Source: Mycobacterium vicinigordonae (GTDB lineage: Bacteria > Actinomycetota > Actinomycetes > Mycobacteriales > Mycobacteriaceae). Taken from it: a stretch of 64,000 nucleotides of DNA. The stretch spans positions 5,580,001-5,644,000 of the forward strand of contig NZ_CP059165.1 of assembly GCF_013466425.1 (NCBI RefSeq), given 5' to 3'. Every line of letters begins with the position of its first letter. Within the stretch, counting starts at the first letter, position 1. The translations under genes and the position numbers were made by a program. Below the pieces are notes generated by a model. That model searched no databases and was not told the origin of the DNA. It worked only from the letters and a program-made list of their open reading frames with translations. This document shows, one piece after another, positions 1 through 7,191 of the stretch.

Positions 1-1
1 C

Positions 2-493
2 AAAGTTGCCGCGAAGAAGCTGGCGTTCGTCGAGGACCGCGCCATTTTCGAGGGGTACCCGGCGGCGTCGATCGACGGCATCCGCAAATCGAGTTCCAAC
101 CCGCCGTTGACGCTGCCGGAGGACCCGCGCGACATTCCAGACGTGATCACCCAGGCGCTGACCGAGCTGCGGCTCGCCGGGGTGGACGGCCCGTACTCGG
201 TGCTGCTGTCGGCAGACGCCTACACCAAGGTCAGTGAGACGACCGCACACGGCTATCCGATCCTGGAACATCTCAACCGTCTGGTCGACGGCGACATCAT
301 CTGGGCGCCGGCCATCGACGGCGCGTTCCTGCTGACCACCCGCGGCGGCGACTTCGACCTGCAGTTGGGCACCGACGTGTCGATCGGCTACCTCAGCCAC
401 GACGCCGACACGGTGCAGCTCTACCTGCAGGAGACCCTGACGTTCCTGTGCTACACCGCCGAGGCGTCGGTGGCGCTGAGCCCGCCGGCATAG
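2..493 (+). CDS. cfp29: Encapsulin shell protein (Cfp29 type), 3' part
   Basis: This is the C-terminal 163 residues of an encapsulin. Its frame is already open at the left edge, so the 5' part lies outside the window. Encapsulins have the HK97 capsid fold and self-assemble into a protein nanocompartment; in M. tuberculosis the shell packages a dye-decolourising peroxidase encoded just upstream. The visible stretch matches Cfp29 (Rv0798c) as I remember it almost residue for residue, including AKKLAFVEDR, GPYSVLLSADAYTKV, HLNRLVDGDIIWAPAIDGAF and the terminal FLCYTAEASVALS. The end is natural (TAG) and no cargo gene follows, so a peroxidase cargo gene would be expected upstream, beyond the edge. 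Identity is certain; only the truncation is unresolved. Confidence 0.95.
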   Translation, partial: KVAAKKLAFVEDRAIFEGYPAASIDGIRKSSSNPPLTLPEDPRDIPDVITQALTELRLAGVDGPYSVLLSADAYTKVSETTAHGYPILEHLNRLVDGDIIWAPAIDGAFLLTTRGGDFDLQLGTDVSIGYLSHDADTVQLYLQETLTFLCYTAEASVALSPPA

Positions 494-525
494 CTGGCCG
501 CTACGCACGACGCCCTTGATGCATA

Positions 526-543
526 ATGGGTTGCACAACCCAT
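526..543. promoter_or_regulatory. Operator-like palindrome O1 (before hydrolase gene)
   Basis: ATGGGTTGCACAACCCAT is an exact inverted repeat (arms ATGGGTTG/CAACCCAT around CA). It lies 24 bp before the chosen hydrolase start. The GGG-N8-CCC core recurs at 1455-1472, 2829-2846 and 2851-2868, all around the double-TetR gene, so it is inferred to be that regulator's binding site. Confidence 0.7.
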
Positions 544-566
544 TTTATTGCCTTAGGGGGATGCTC

Positions 567-1439
567 GTGCCGTCCGTTCACCATCGCTACATCACCGTCG
601 AGGGCCACCAACTTTTCTACCGCGAGGCCGGGACGCCGGACCGCCCCACTGTGGTTCTGCTGCATGGCTTCCCGACCAGCTCACACATGTTCCGCCACCT
701 CGTTCCGGCGCTCGCGGACAGCTATCACGTGATCGCCCCTGATCACCTCGGCTTCGGCCTTTCCGACGCGCCGCCGGTCGAGGCCTTCGATTACACCTTC
801 GACGCACTGACCAACCTGACCGCCGGACTGCTGCGTGCGCTGGGCATCAACCAGTACGCCATGTATGTGCAGGACTATGGTGCCCCGATCGGATGGCGAC
901 TGGCACTGCGCGACCCGAACGCGGTTACGGCCATCGTCAGCCAGAACGGCAACGGCTACGACGCCGGCTTCGTCGCAAGCTTCTGGGAGGGGGTGTGGGC
1001 CTACCAGCGCGACCGCAGCACCGCCAACGAGGCCGCGGTCCGGCAGTTCCTCACCCTGGAGGCCACCCGGTGGCAATATCTGACCGGCGTGGCAGATCAG
1101 ACGCTGGTGGACCCTGACTGTTGGCAACACGACTACACGCTGCTGGCACGTCCCGGTAACGACGTGGTGCAGTTGAAGCTCTTCCGCGACTACGCGACGA
1201 ACCCGCCCCTCTACCCGCGTCTGCACGAGTACTTCCGCGCCAGTGGCGTTCCACTGCTGGCCGTCTGGGGACGGGGTGACGAGATATTCGGCCCGGCCGG
1301 CGCGACGGCTTTCGCCGACGATCTGCCCGACGCCGAGATCCACCTGCTCGACGGCGGGCACTTCCTGCTGGAGTCGGCGTTCGACGAGACCACCCAGTTG
1401 ATTCGCGCATTTTTGGCCCGGCGACTGGTAGCCACCTGA
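567..1439 (+). CDS. Alpha/beta hydrolase with Asp nucleophile (epoxide hydrolase / haloalkane dehalogenase branch)
   Basis: A 290-residue cytosolic alpha/beta hydrolase. It has the oxyanion motif HGFP (33-36), the nucleophile elbow VQDYG with Asp103 in place of the usual Ser, an acid candidate Asp238 in WGRGDE, and His265 in GGHF. An Asp nucleophile implies an alkyl-enzyme ester mechanism as in epoxide hydrolases and haloalkane dehalogenases. HGFP rather than HGNP, and Tyr104 where dehalogenases carry a halide-binding Trp, favour epoxide or other ester chemistry over dehalogenation. The GTG at 567 is chosen because AGGGGG (555-560) is spaced 6 nt from it; the upstream ATGs at 516/519 would put palindrome O1 inside the gene. 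It is probably controlled by the neighbouring double TetR. The substrate is unknown. Confidence 0.8.
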   Translation: MPSVHHRYITVEGHQLFYREAGTPDRPTVVLLHGFPTSSHMFRHLVPALADSYHVIAPDHLGFGLSDAPPVEAFDYTFDALTNLTAGLLRALGINQYAMYVQDYGAPIGWRLALRDPNAVTAIVSQNGNGYDAGFVASFWEGVWAYQRDRSTANEAAVRQFLTLEATRWQYLTGVADQTLVDPDCWQHDYTLLARPGNDVVQLKLFRDYATNPPLYPRLHEYFRASGVPLLAVWGRGDEIFGPAGATAFADDLPDAEIHLLDGGHFLLESAFDETTQLIRAFLARRLVAT

Positions 1440-1454
1440 CCAAGTGGGGCGGCT

Positions 1455-1472
1455 CCGGGCTGTATATCCCAT
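1455..1472. promoter_or_regulatory. Operator-like site O4 (before tetR, autoregulation)
   Basis: CCGGGCTGTATATCCCAT matches the perfect site at 2851-2868 at 14 of 18 positions and keeps the GGG-N8-CCC spacing. It is centred about 41 bp before the predicted start of the regulator transcript, around the -35 region, which suggests autorepression. Confidence 0.55.
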
Positions 1473-1492
1473 GATCGAAGATCTGCCGGCGT

Positions 1493-1498
1493 TAGCCT
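1493..1498 (+). promoter_or_regulatory. Leaderless -10 element for double-TetR gene
   Basis: TAGCCT fits the mycobacterial TANNNT -10 consensus and is followed by exactly 6 nt and the GTG at 1505. No Shine-Dalgarno is present. A leaderless transcript starting at the GTG is inferred, which supports that start codon. Confidence 0.55.
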
Positions 1499-1504
1499 GG
1501 CGCC

Positions 1505-2809
1505 GTGGATCTGGACGCCGAACAGCGGTTGACCGCGAAGGGGCGCGCCACTCGCGAGCGAATAGTGCTGACCGCGGGCGAGTTGATCGTGGCCGAAGGC
1601 CTGGTTGCGTTCAATATGGACAACGTGCGCAAGGCCGCCGCGGTGAGCGGTTCGCAGCTGGCGCACTATTTCACCGACAAGCGCGCGCTGCTGCACGCCG
1701 TCATCGACCGCCAGATCGAGGTGGTCCTCGACTTCCACCGCCAGCCAAAACTCGGACAACTGGACACCTTCGACGACTTCGAGCGATGGATCGACCTCAA
1801 CATGCGTTACCTCCGACGCATCGAGTACACCGGCACTCCGACTTACCATGCTCTCGCAGCGCAACTCGCCAAGTCCGACGACGCTACCCGGGGGAGCCTG
1901 GCGACAGGCTATTGGCGGTGGATCGACCTGATCGAACAAGCCATCGGCCGAATGAAGGATGCCAAAGCCCTGACTGCCCGGGCCGAGCCGCGGGCGCTGG
2001 CTATGGCCGTGGTCAGTGCCCATCAGGGTGGCGCTACCCTTGCCTTTACCTATCGAGCGGAATGGCCGCACGCGGACGCGACCCGATTTGCGGTCAACTG
2101 GCTGCGCGCATTCGCCACCGATCCCGCCGAACGGACTCCCCGCCCACCGCGGGAACCTCGCGCACCACAAGAATCCGCGCGATCCGAGGGCGACGACACC
2201 GGCTCACGGCTGACCAGGAAGGGTCTGGCCACTCGGGCGCGGATAGTCGCGGCGGCCGCCGATCTAATGTTCGAGCGCGGCGTCGCCAACGCCAGCATCG
2301 AGGACGTGCGATCCAGCGCCGGCGTGAGTGGTTCGCAGATCACCCACTACTTCCGGGACAAGCGCGCACTGACCCGCCAGGTCATCGCCACACGCCGCAA
2401 CGATGTGCGAACATTTCACACCCGGCAACAGTTCGGCACTCTGGACAGTCTCGATGCCGTGGCAGCCTGGGCCGACGCCTGTCTGAACGACGTTGACACC
2501 GTCTATCGACGCGGGGGATGCGTCTACGGCTCGTTGGCCGGAGAACTCATCGATGCGGACGACGAGATCCACCGTGACCTATCTGCCGGGTACGACGAGT
2601 GGATCGAGCTATTTCGTACCGGGCTCGTCGCAATGCGGCGCCGCGGCGAACTGCGCGCCGACGCCGACCCGCGACACCTGGCCGTGTCCCTGGTGGCCGC
2701 ACACCAGGGCGGCGCGATGGTCACGCACGCCACCGGCGACGCCGGACCTATCGCCGCCACCTTGCGGGCAGCCGTGGGGTACGTGCGGTCCTTCGCCGCG
2801 ATCGACTGA
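1505..2809 (+). CDS. Double TetR-family regulator (two TetR units in one chain)
   Basis: A 434-residue protein containing two complete TetR repressor units joined by a Pro/Arg-rich linker (about 208-232). Unit 1 has its helix-turn-helix near 14-66 (VSGSQLAHYFTDKRAL) and unit 2 near 238-293 (VSGSQITHYFRDKRAL). Both C-terminal halves share AHQGGA and the pattern GYWRWIDL/GYDEWIEL, so this is an internal tandem duplication and not a chance fusion. TetR proteins normally act as dimers of about 200-residue chains; here one polypeptide can supply both halves. The gene sits between the hydrolase and oxidoreductase genes, and four matching palindromes flank all three promoters. There is no frameshift or internal stop at the junction. 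Ligand unknown. Confidence 0.9.
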   Translation: MDLDAEQRLTAKGRATRERIVLTAGELIVAEGLVAFNMDNVRKAAAVSGSQLAHYFTDKRALLHAVIDRQIEVVLDFHRQPKLGQLDTFDDFERWIDLNMRYLRRIEYTGTPTYHALAAQLAKSDDATRGSLATGYWRWIDLIEQAIGRMKDAKALTARAEPRALAMAVVSAHQGGATLAFTYRAEWPHADATRFAVNWLRAFATDPAERTPRPPREPRAPQESARSEGDDTGSRLTRKGLATRARIVAAAADLMFERGVANASIEDVRSSAGVSGSQITHYFRDKRALTRQVIATRRNDVRTFHTRQQFGTLDSLDAVAAWADACLNDVDTVYRRGGCVYGSLAGELIDADDEIHRDLSAGYDEWIELFRTGLVAMRRRGELRADADPRHLAVSLVAAHQGGAMVTHATGDAGPIAATLRAAVGYVRSFAAID

Positions 2810-2828
2810 TTCGGCACCCCTAGACAAA

Positions 2829-2846
2829 ATGGGTTACCTGTCCCAT
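2829..2846. promoter_or_regulatory. Operator-like palindrome O2
   Basis: ATGGGTTACCTGTCCCAT has arms ATGGG/CCCAT with the 8-nt core spacing of O1. It starts 22 bp before O3, about two helical turns, so two dimers (or two double-TetR chains) could bind the same face of the DNA. Confidence 0.6.
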
Positions 2847-2850
2847 AATA

Positions 2851-2868
2851 TTGGGTTGTATAACCCAT
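2851..2868. promoter_or_regulatory. Operator-like palindrome O3 (before oxidoreductase gene)
   Basis: TTGGGTTGTATAACCCAT contains the perfect palindrome TGGGTT-GTAT-AACCCA. It lies 34 bp before the oxidoreductase start, where it would occlude the promoter. It belongs to the same family as O1, O2 and O4. Confidence 0.7.
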
Positions 2869-2902
2869 ATATGCCGTGCGACGGCTCAAAAGTGAAGGCA
2901 AC

Positions 2903-3955
2903 ATGACTGTTTCGGACAAAGTCGCCCACGCACTGCCTACCGCACCGGCGGTGGTACGCGACCAGCACAACGGTGAAACCATGCGGGCGATCGTGTTGGC
3001 ACGCTTCGGCGGCCTGGACAGCCTGGTCTATACCGACATCCCCAAACCGTTGCCGAGGGACGGCGAAGTGGTGATCGCAGTCAAAGGCTTCGGTATCAAC
3101 CACGCCGAAGCGCATATGCGTCGCGGCGAGTGGGCCGAGGCGGCCGAAGTGAGCGGGATCGAGTGCGTCGGCCTGGTGGACGCCTGCCCCGGCGGTGAGT
3201 TTCCAATCGGGGCCAAAGTCGCTGCCCTAATGGGCGGGCTGGGCCGAACCGTCAATGGCAGCTATGCGCAATACACCCGGGTACGTGTGGAGAACGTCGC
3301 GGCGCTCGACTCCGACCTGCCATGGGCACAGTTGGCGGCTCTGCCCGAGACGTACGCGACCGCGTGGACCTGTTTGTTCCGCAACCTCGCGCTGGTGGCG
3401 GGCCAGACCCTGTTGATCCGTGGTGCGACTTCGTCTTTCGGTCAAGCCGCCCTGAAGATGGCGGTCGCCGCTGGCGCACAAGTCCTCGCGACGACGCGGA
3501 ACCCAGCACGCGCCCCCACACTGAGGAAACTGGGCGCCGTGCGAGTCGAGCTGGAGCGAACCGACCTCGCCGCGCACATTGCCGAAGCTAAGCGGATCGA
3601 CGCCGTGCTGGATCTCGTCGGCAACAGCACCATTCTGGATTCCCTGGACATGCTGCGCCGCGGCGGCACGGCCTGCTTAGCGGGATGGCTGGGTGGCCTG
3701 GACCCGATCGGAGATTTCAACCCGTTACTGCGGATGGCGAGCGGAGTAAACCTGAACTTCTTCGGCAGCTTCGTGTTCGGCACACCGAGCTTCCCGCTGT
3801 CCGACGTTCCGCTGCAGGACATCGCCAAGCAAGTTGCCGAAGGGCGCCTCGACGCCGCGCCCAGCCGGGTGTTCTCCTTCGATCAGATTCACCAGGCACA
3901 CCAGGTGATGGAGGCGGGAGAGGCCGGCGGAAAAATGGTCGTGGTCCTGGACTAG
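2903..3955 (+). CDS. Zinc-independent MDR / quinone-oxidoreductase-like enzyme
   Basis: A 350-residue medium-chain dehydrogenase/reductase of the quinone oxidoreductase type. The core begins near residue 27 (MRAIVLARFGG), continues through a GroES-like half, then a Rossmann half with LIRGATSSFGQAALKMA, ATTRNPAR and DLVGN. The Cys ligands of zinc alcohol dehydrogenases are missing, so NAD(P)H-dependent reduction of an enone, quinone or similar carbonyl is expected. The ATG at 2903 follows GTGAAGG; an ATG near residue 27 is an alternative that would remove the untypical N-terminal tail. Operators O2/O3 lie directly upstream, and the HAD gene follows after 10 bp, so the two are probably co-transcribed under the double TetR. 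Confidence 0.8.
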   Translation: MTVSDKVAHALPTAPAVVRDQHNGETMRAIVLARFGGLDSLVYTDIPKPLPRDGEVVIAVKGFGINHAEAHMRRGEWAEAAEVSGIECVGLVDACPGGEFPIGAKVAALMGGLGRTVNGSYAQYTRVRVENVAALDSDLPWAQLAALPETYATAWTCLFRNLALVAGQTLLIRGATSSFGQAALKMAVAAGAQVLATTRNPARAPTLRKLGAVRVELERTDLAAHIAEAKRIDAVLDLVGNSTILDSLDMLRRGGTACLAGWLGGLDPIGDFNPLLRMASGVNLNFFGSFVFGTPSFPLSDVPLQDIAKQVAEGRLDAAPSRVFSFDQIHQAHQVMEAGEAGGKMVVVLD

Positions 3956-3965
3956 CGTCGGTGAC

Positions 3966-4640
3966 GTGGCGCCCTCTGTGCTGATCTTCGACGTCAACGA
4001 GACGTTGATCGATATCGATTCCCTGGCACCACTTTTCGATGAATTGTTCGGCGATCCGCGGGTGCTGCGCGAGTGGTTCGGTCAACTCGTGACGTATTCA
4101 ATGACCGTGACACTGTCGAGCAGCTATGTCGACTTCTTCACGCTGGCGCGCGGTGTGCTGCGCATGCTCGCCGAGGTGCACGGCGTACAGGTGAGCGAGG
4201 CCGACCTCGACCGGATCGGTACCGGCATGCGCCGGATGCCCGCACATCCCGATGCCGCAGCAGCGCTGGCGCTACTGCGCGACAACGGTTTTCGGTTGGC
4301 CACATTGACCAATTCCCCCCATCTCGCGGCAGACCGGACACCGCTGGAGGAAGCCGGATTGGCGGAGTTTTTCGAGTGCCAGCTCAGCGTCGACTCCTGC
4401 CGGGAGTTCAAGCCGGCCCCAACGGTCTACCGCTACGCCTGCCGGGAACTCGCGGCCGCGCCCGGCGACTGCATGATGGTGGCCGCGCACGTCTGGGACC
4501 TGCTCGGCGCACAGAGCATCGGGATGCACACCGCGCTGATCACCCGGCCCGGCAATCCGCCGCTACCCGTCGCCGGCCTACCCCAACCGGATCTTGTCGC
4601 CGCCGATCTCGGCGCGCTCGTCCGCCGTCTCACGCCATGA
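3966..4640 (+). CDS. HAD-superfamily hydrolase, type II haloacid dehalogenase-like
   Basis: A 224-residue HAD hydrolase. Motif I is DVNETL with nucleophile Asp at about residue 9, motif II is TNS, motif III is the Lys in EFKPAP, and motif IV is the AAHVWDLLGA stretch close to the AAHxWD signature of L-2-haloacid dehalogenases. These enzymes hydrolyse 2-halo acids to 2-hydroxy acids; annotated relatives also include phosphatases, so the substrate is open. The GTG start at 3966 lies 7 nt after TAGCGT (3953-3958), which overlaps the stop of the preceding gene, so an internal leaderless promoter is possible besides read-through. Together with the Asp-nucleophile hydrolase and the oxidoreductase it suggests degradation of a halogenated or epoxide compound, which is an inference. 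Confidence 0.75.
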   Translation: MAPSVLIFDVNETLIDIDSLAPLFDELFGDPRVLREWFGQLVTYSMTVTLSSSYVDFFTLARGVLRMLAEVHGVQVSEADLDRIGTGMRRMPAHPDAAAALALLRDNGFRLATLTNSPHLAADRTPLEEAGLAEFFECQLSVDSCREFKPAPTVYRYACRELAAAPGDCMMVAAHVWDLLGAQSIGMHTALITRPGNPPLPVAGLPQPDLVAADLGALVRRLTP

Positions 4641-4689
4641 CCGCGCGGCGTAGCGTCGGTGACGGACTCAGCTGAAAGGGAGACAGACG

Positions 4690-6129
4690 ATGACCGAGCA
4701 CGACTTCGACGTCGTGGTGCTGGGCGCGGGGCCGGTTGGCGAGAATGTCGCGGACCGGACCCGGGTCGCGGGCTTGAGCGTCGCGATCGTCGAACGCGAA
4801 CTCGCCGGTGGCGAGTGCTCGTACTGGGCCTGCGTACCGAGCAAGGCGCTGCTGCGTCCAGTCATCGCGCTGGCCGACGCGCGCCGTGTCGACGGCGCAC
4901 GCCAGGCGGTCCGCGGCGCGCTTGATGCCGCAAGCACGTTCGCCCGCCGGGACCACTACGTCGGCAATTGGGATGACTCCGGCCAGGCCGACTGGATCGC
5001 TGGCACCGGCGCGACGCTGATCCGCGGGCACGGCCGGTTGGCGGGTCCGCGCCGGGTCACGGTCGCCGAGCCCGGGGGTGCTGAGATCACGCTGACCGCG
5101 CGGCATGCCGTCGTCGTGTGCACCGGAACACGGGCAGCGCTGCCCGAACTGCCCGGCATCGACGATGCCCGACCGTGGACCAATCGGCAAGGCACCGATA
5201 GTAGTTCGGTCCCGTGCCGGCTCGCGATCGTCGGCGCCGGTGGTGTTGGCGTTGAATTGGCAACGGCCTGGCAGGGTTTGGGCGCATCAGTCACCCTGCT
5301 GGTGCGTTCGAAGTTGTTGCCGCGGATGGAGCCGTTCGTCGGCGAACTCATCGAAAAGGGGCTGACCGAGGCGGGCGTCGACGTCCGCAAAGGCGTGTCG
5401 GTGACCGCGCTGAGCAGACCCGGCCCGGTGCTGGCCGAACTTGACGACGGCAGCACGCTGGAGGTCGACGAGATACTCTTCGCCACCGGACGCGCGCCGC
5501 AAACCGACGACATCGGCTTGGACACAGTCGGATTGGAGCCGGGAAGCTGGCTGGAAGTGGACGACACCTGCCGCGTGCGGGCCATCGGCGAGGGATGGTT
5601 GTATGCCGCCGGTGACGTCAACCACCGCGCGCTGCTGACCCATCAAGGCAAGTACCAGGCCCGGATCGTCGGGGCAGTCATCGCCGCTCGAGCGCACGGG
5701 CAGGCACTGGACACCGCGCCGTGGAGTGAGCACACCGCCACCGCCGACCACCACGCGGTGCCGCAGGCGTTCTTCACCGACCCGGAGGCGGCGTCGGTGG
5801 GACTGACCGCCGAGCAGGCCGCGCAACATGGCCACCGCGCCAAGATCGTCGACGTGGAGATCGGCGACGTCGTCACCGGCGCCAAGCTGTTCGCCGACGG
5901 GTACACCGGTCGGGCGCGGATGGTGGTTGGCGTCGACGACGATCGCGTGCTCGGTGTGACGATGGTGGGCCCCGGGGTTACCGAAATGGTGCATGCTGCC
6001 ACGGTCGCGGTCGCCGGGCAGGTGCCCATCGACCGGTTGTGGCACGCGGTGCCGTGCTTCCCGACGATCAGCGAGCTGTGGCTCAGACTCCTTGAAGCGT
6101 ACCGGGATTCGGATTACGTGTTGGTCTAG
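4690..6129 (+). CDS. FAD pyridine nucleotide-disulfide oxidoreductase (LpdB-like)
   Basis: A 479-residue class I flavin disulfide reductase. The FAD-binding motif GAGPVGENVADR is at 11-22, the redox-active pair appears as GGECSYWACVPSK (CxxxxC), the NAD(P)-binding motif is GAGGVGVELA, the second FAD motif is the YAAGDV stretch, and a dimerisation domain ends the chain. The final His-Glu pair of classical lipoamide dehydrogenases is not evident: HAVPCFPTISE has HAV.CFPT, so the interface His is probably H in WHAVP. It matches the position of Rv0794c (LpdB) in H37Rv by synteny. Its partner substrate (lipoamide, mycothione or a quinone) cannot be read from sequence. AGGGAG precedes the ATG, and the cupin gene follows 13 bp downstream. 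Confidence 0.85.
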   Translation: MTEHDFDVVVLGAGPVGENVADRTRVAGLSVAIVERELAGGECSYWACVPSKALLRPVIALADARRVDGARQAVRGALDAASTFARRDHYVGNWDDSGQADWIAGTGATLIRGHGRLAGPRRVTVAEPGGAEITLTARHAVVVCTGTRAALPELPGIDDARPWTNRQGTDSSSVPCRLAIVGAGGVGVELATAWQGLGASVTLLVRSKLLPRMEPFVGELIEKGLTEAGVDVRKGVSVTALSRPGPVLAELDDGSTLEVDEILFATGRAPQTDDIGLDTVGLEPGSWLEVDDTCRVRAIGEGWLYAAGDVNHRALLTHQGKYQARIVGAVIAARAHGQALDTAPWSEHTATADHHAVPQAFFTDPEAASVGLTAEQAAQHGHRAKIVDVEIGDVVTGAKLFADGYTGRARMVVGVDDDRVLGVTMVGPGVTEMVHAATVAVAGQVPIDRLWHAVPCFPTISELWLRLLEAYRDSDYVLV

Positions 6130-6142
6130 CAAAGGATGGTCC

Positions 6143-6598
6143 ATGGCAACCTCGGACGGATTCCATCCCGATTTCGACGCGGCCCAGGTCGAAGCCCGCA
6201 GCAAACGAGTCCACCATGTCAAGGCTTCCGAGCTAAGTTCCGACACCGCGCAGACGGCCGGGTTGCAGCGATTCGCCGCCATCAGCGGGATGTCGGTGGG
6301 TGCCTCGAAGATCTGGATGGGTGAGACCTACGTCCAGCCCGACACAGCGTCGGACAACCATCACCACGGCGATTCCGAGACCGCGATCTATGTGCGAAGC
6401 GGTAACCCAGAGTTCGTGTTCCACGACGGCGTGCAGGAAGTGCGCATAAAGACCCAACCCGGCGACTACATTTTCGTGCCACCGTTAGTGCCGCACCGGG
6501 AGGAGAACCCGGACCCCACCACGCCCGCCGAAGTCGTCATCGCCCGCTCCAGCCAGGAGGCCATCGTGGTGAACCTGCCGAATCTCTATCCCCTGTAG
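6143..6598 (+). CDS. Cupin-domain protein
   Basis: A 151-residue single-domain cupin. The metal-binding motif 1 is visible as NHHHGDSETAIYVRSG, and motif 2 as PGDYIFVPPLVPHREEN, giving three His and one Glu ligands for a divalent metal. Proteins of this kind are small dioxygenases, isomerases or ligand sensors; nothing fixes the role here. The start is ATG 6143 with AAAGGA 6-7 nt upstream; the upstream in-frame extension runs into the previous gene and is rejected. It is very probably translated from the same message as the flavin oxidoreductase. Confidence 0.8.
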   Translation: MATSDGFHPDFDAAQVEARSKRVHHVKASELSSDTAQTAGLQRFAAISGMSVGASKIWMGETYVQPDTASDNHHHGDSETAIYVRSGNPEFVFHDGVQEVRIKTQPGDYIFVPPLVPHREENPDPTTPAEVVIARSSQEAIVVNLPNLYPL

Positions 6599-6723
6599 GG
6601 CCGGCACACCGTCCCCGGGAGGGGCCGCGAACCGGGGTTACTCAGCGAATTCTCAACCGATTCTTCGCAATCACTGGCTTTGCCAAAAGCCTGCGCATAG
6701 CCGGGTGCCGGAGCATCGACTCC

Positions 6724-7191
6724 ATGATTGACCTCTCGGCCGAGCCGCTGAGCACGGACTTGATCGAACGGTACCTGCGCACCCGCGGGCGACGGTACTT
6801 TCGCGGGCGCCATGATGGCGAGTTCTTCTTCGTTCTCGACGCCGGCAGACGTCTGCGCGTGCACCTGGAGATCCCGCCCGCGCACCCCGACGTTTTCACC
6901 ATGCGGTTCACTCCCGCGTGTTTCTTTCCGGCCGCCGAGCGACCTCGGTTGACCAAGTTCGCCGGCAGCTGGAACAAGTTCAACCGTGACATCGCCGCCG
7001 TGGTGCACGGGTCCTCCGACCCGCAACGCGTCGGCGTCACCGGCGAACAGACCCTATGGATCGCGGACCCGGTCGACTACGTCGAATTCGCAGCGTTCGC
7101 CGACCGTGCCACCGACGCCGCGATCGATCTCTTCACCGGGCTAAATGTCGTCGAATTACCTTCTCCGACAACGCTACTCGATGCAAGCTGA
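6724..7191 (+). CDS. Conserved hypothetical protein, YbjN-like
   Basis: A 155-residue soluble protein that I do not firmly recognise. The alternating beta pattern DGEFFFVLDAGRRLRVHLEI, followed by helices with KFNRDIAAVV, resembles mycobacterial YbjN / sensory-chaperone folds, which are non-enzymatic. No signal peptide or membrane segment is visible. The last 18 bp overlap the end of the convergent epimerase gene. The function is unknown. Confidence 0.6.
   Translation: MIDLSAEPLSTDLIERYLRTRGRRYFRGRHDGEFFFVLDAGRRLRVHLEIPPAHPDVFTMRFTPACFFPAAERPRLTKFAGSWNKFNRDIAAVVHGSSDPQRVGVTGEQTLWIADPVDYVEFAAFADRATDAAIDLFTGLNVVELPSPTTLLDAS

Noticed and set aside
567..1439. True haloalkane dehalogenase call
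   Set aside because: HGFP instead of HGNP and Tyr instead of Trp next to the nucleophile do not match the dehalogenase halide site; kept at superfamily level.
681..1472. 263-residue minus-strand ORF across the hydrolase
   Set aside because: Opposite-strand shadow of a well-supported hydrolase; it has no family motif and would hide the operator and regulator promoters.
1505..2809. Frameshifted pair of adjacent tetR genes
   Set aside because: The frame is continuous through a plausible linker and each half is complete, so a genuine double-domain protein is more likely than a sequencing join.
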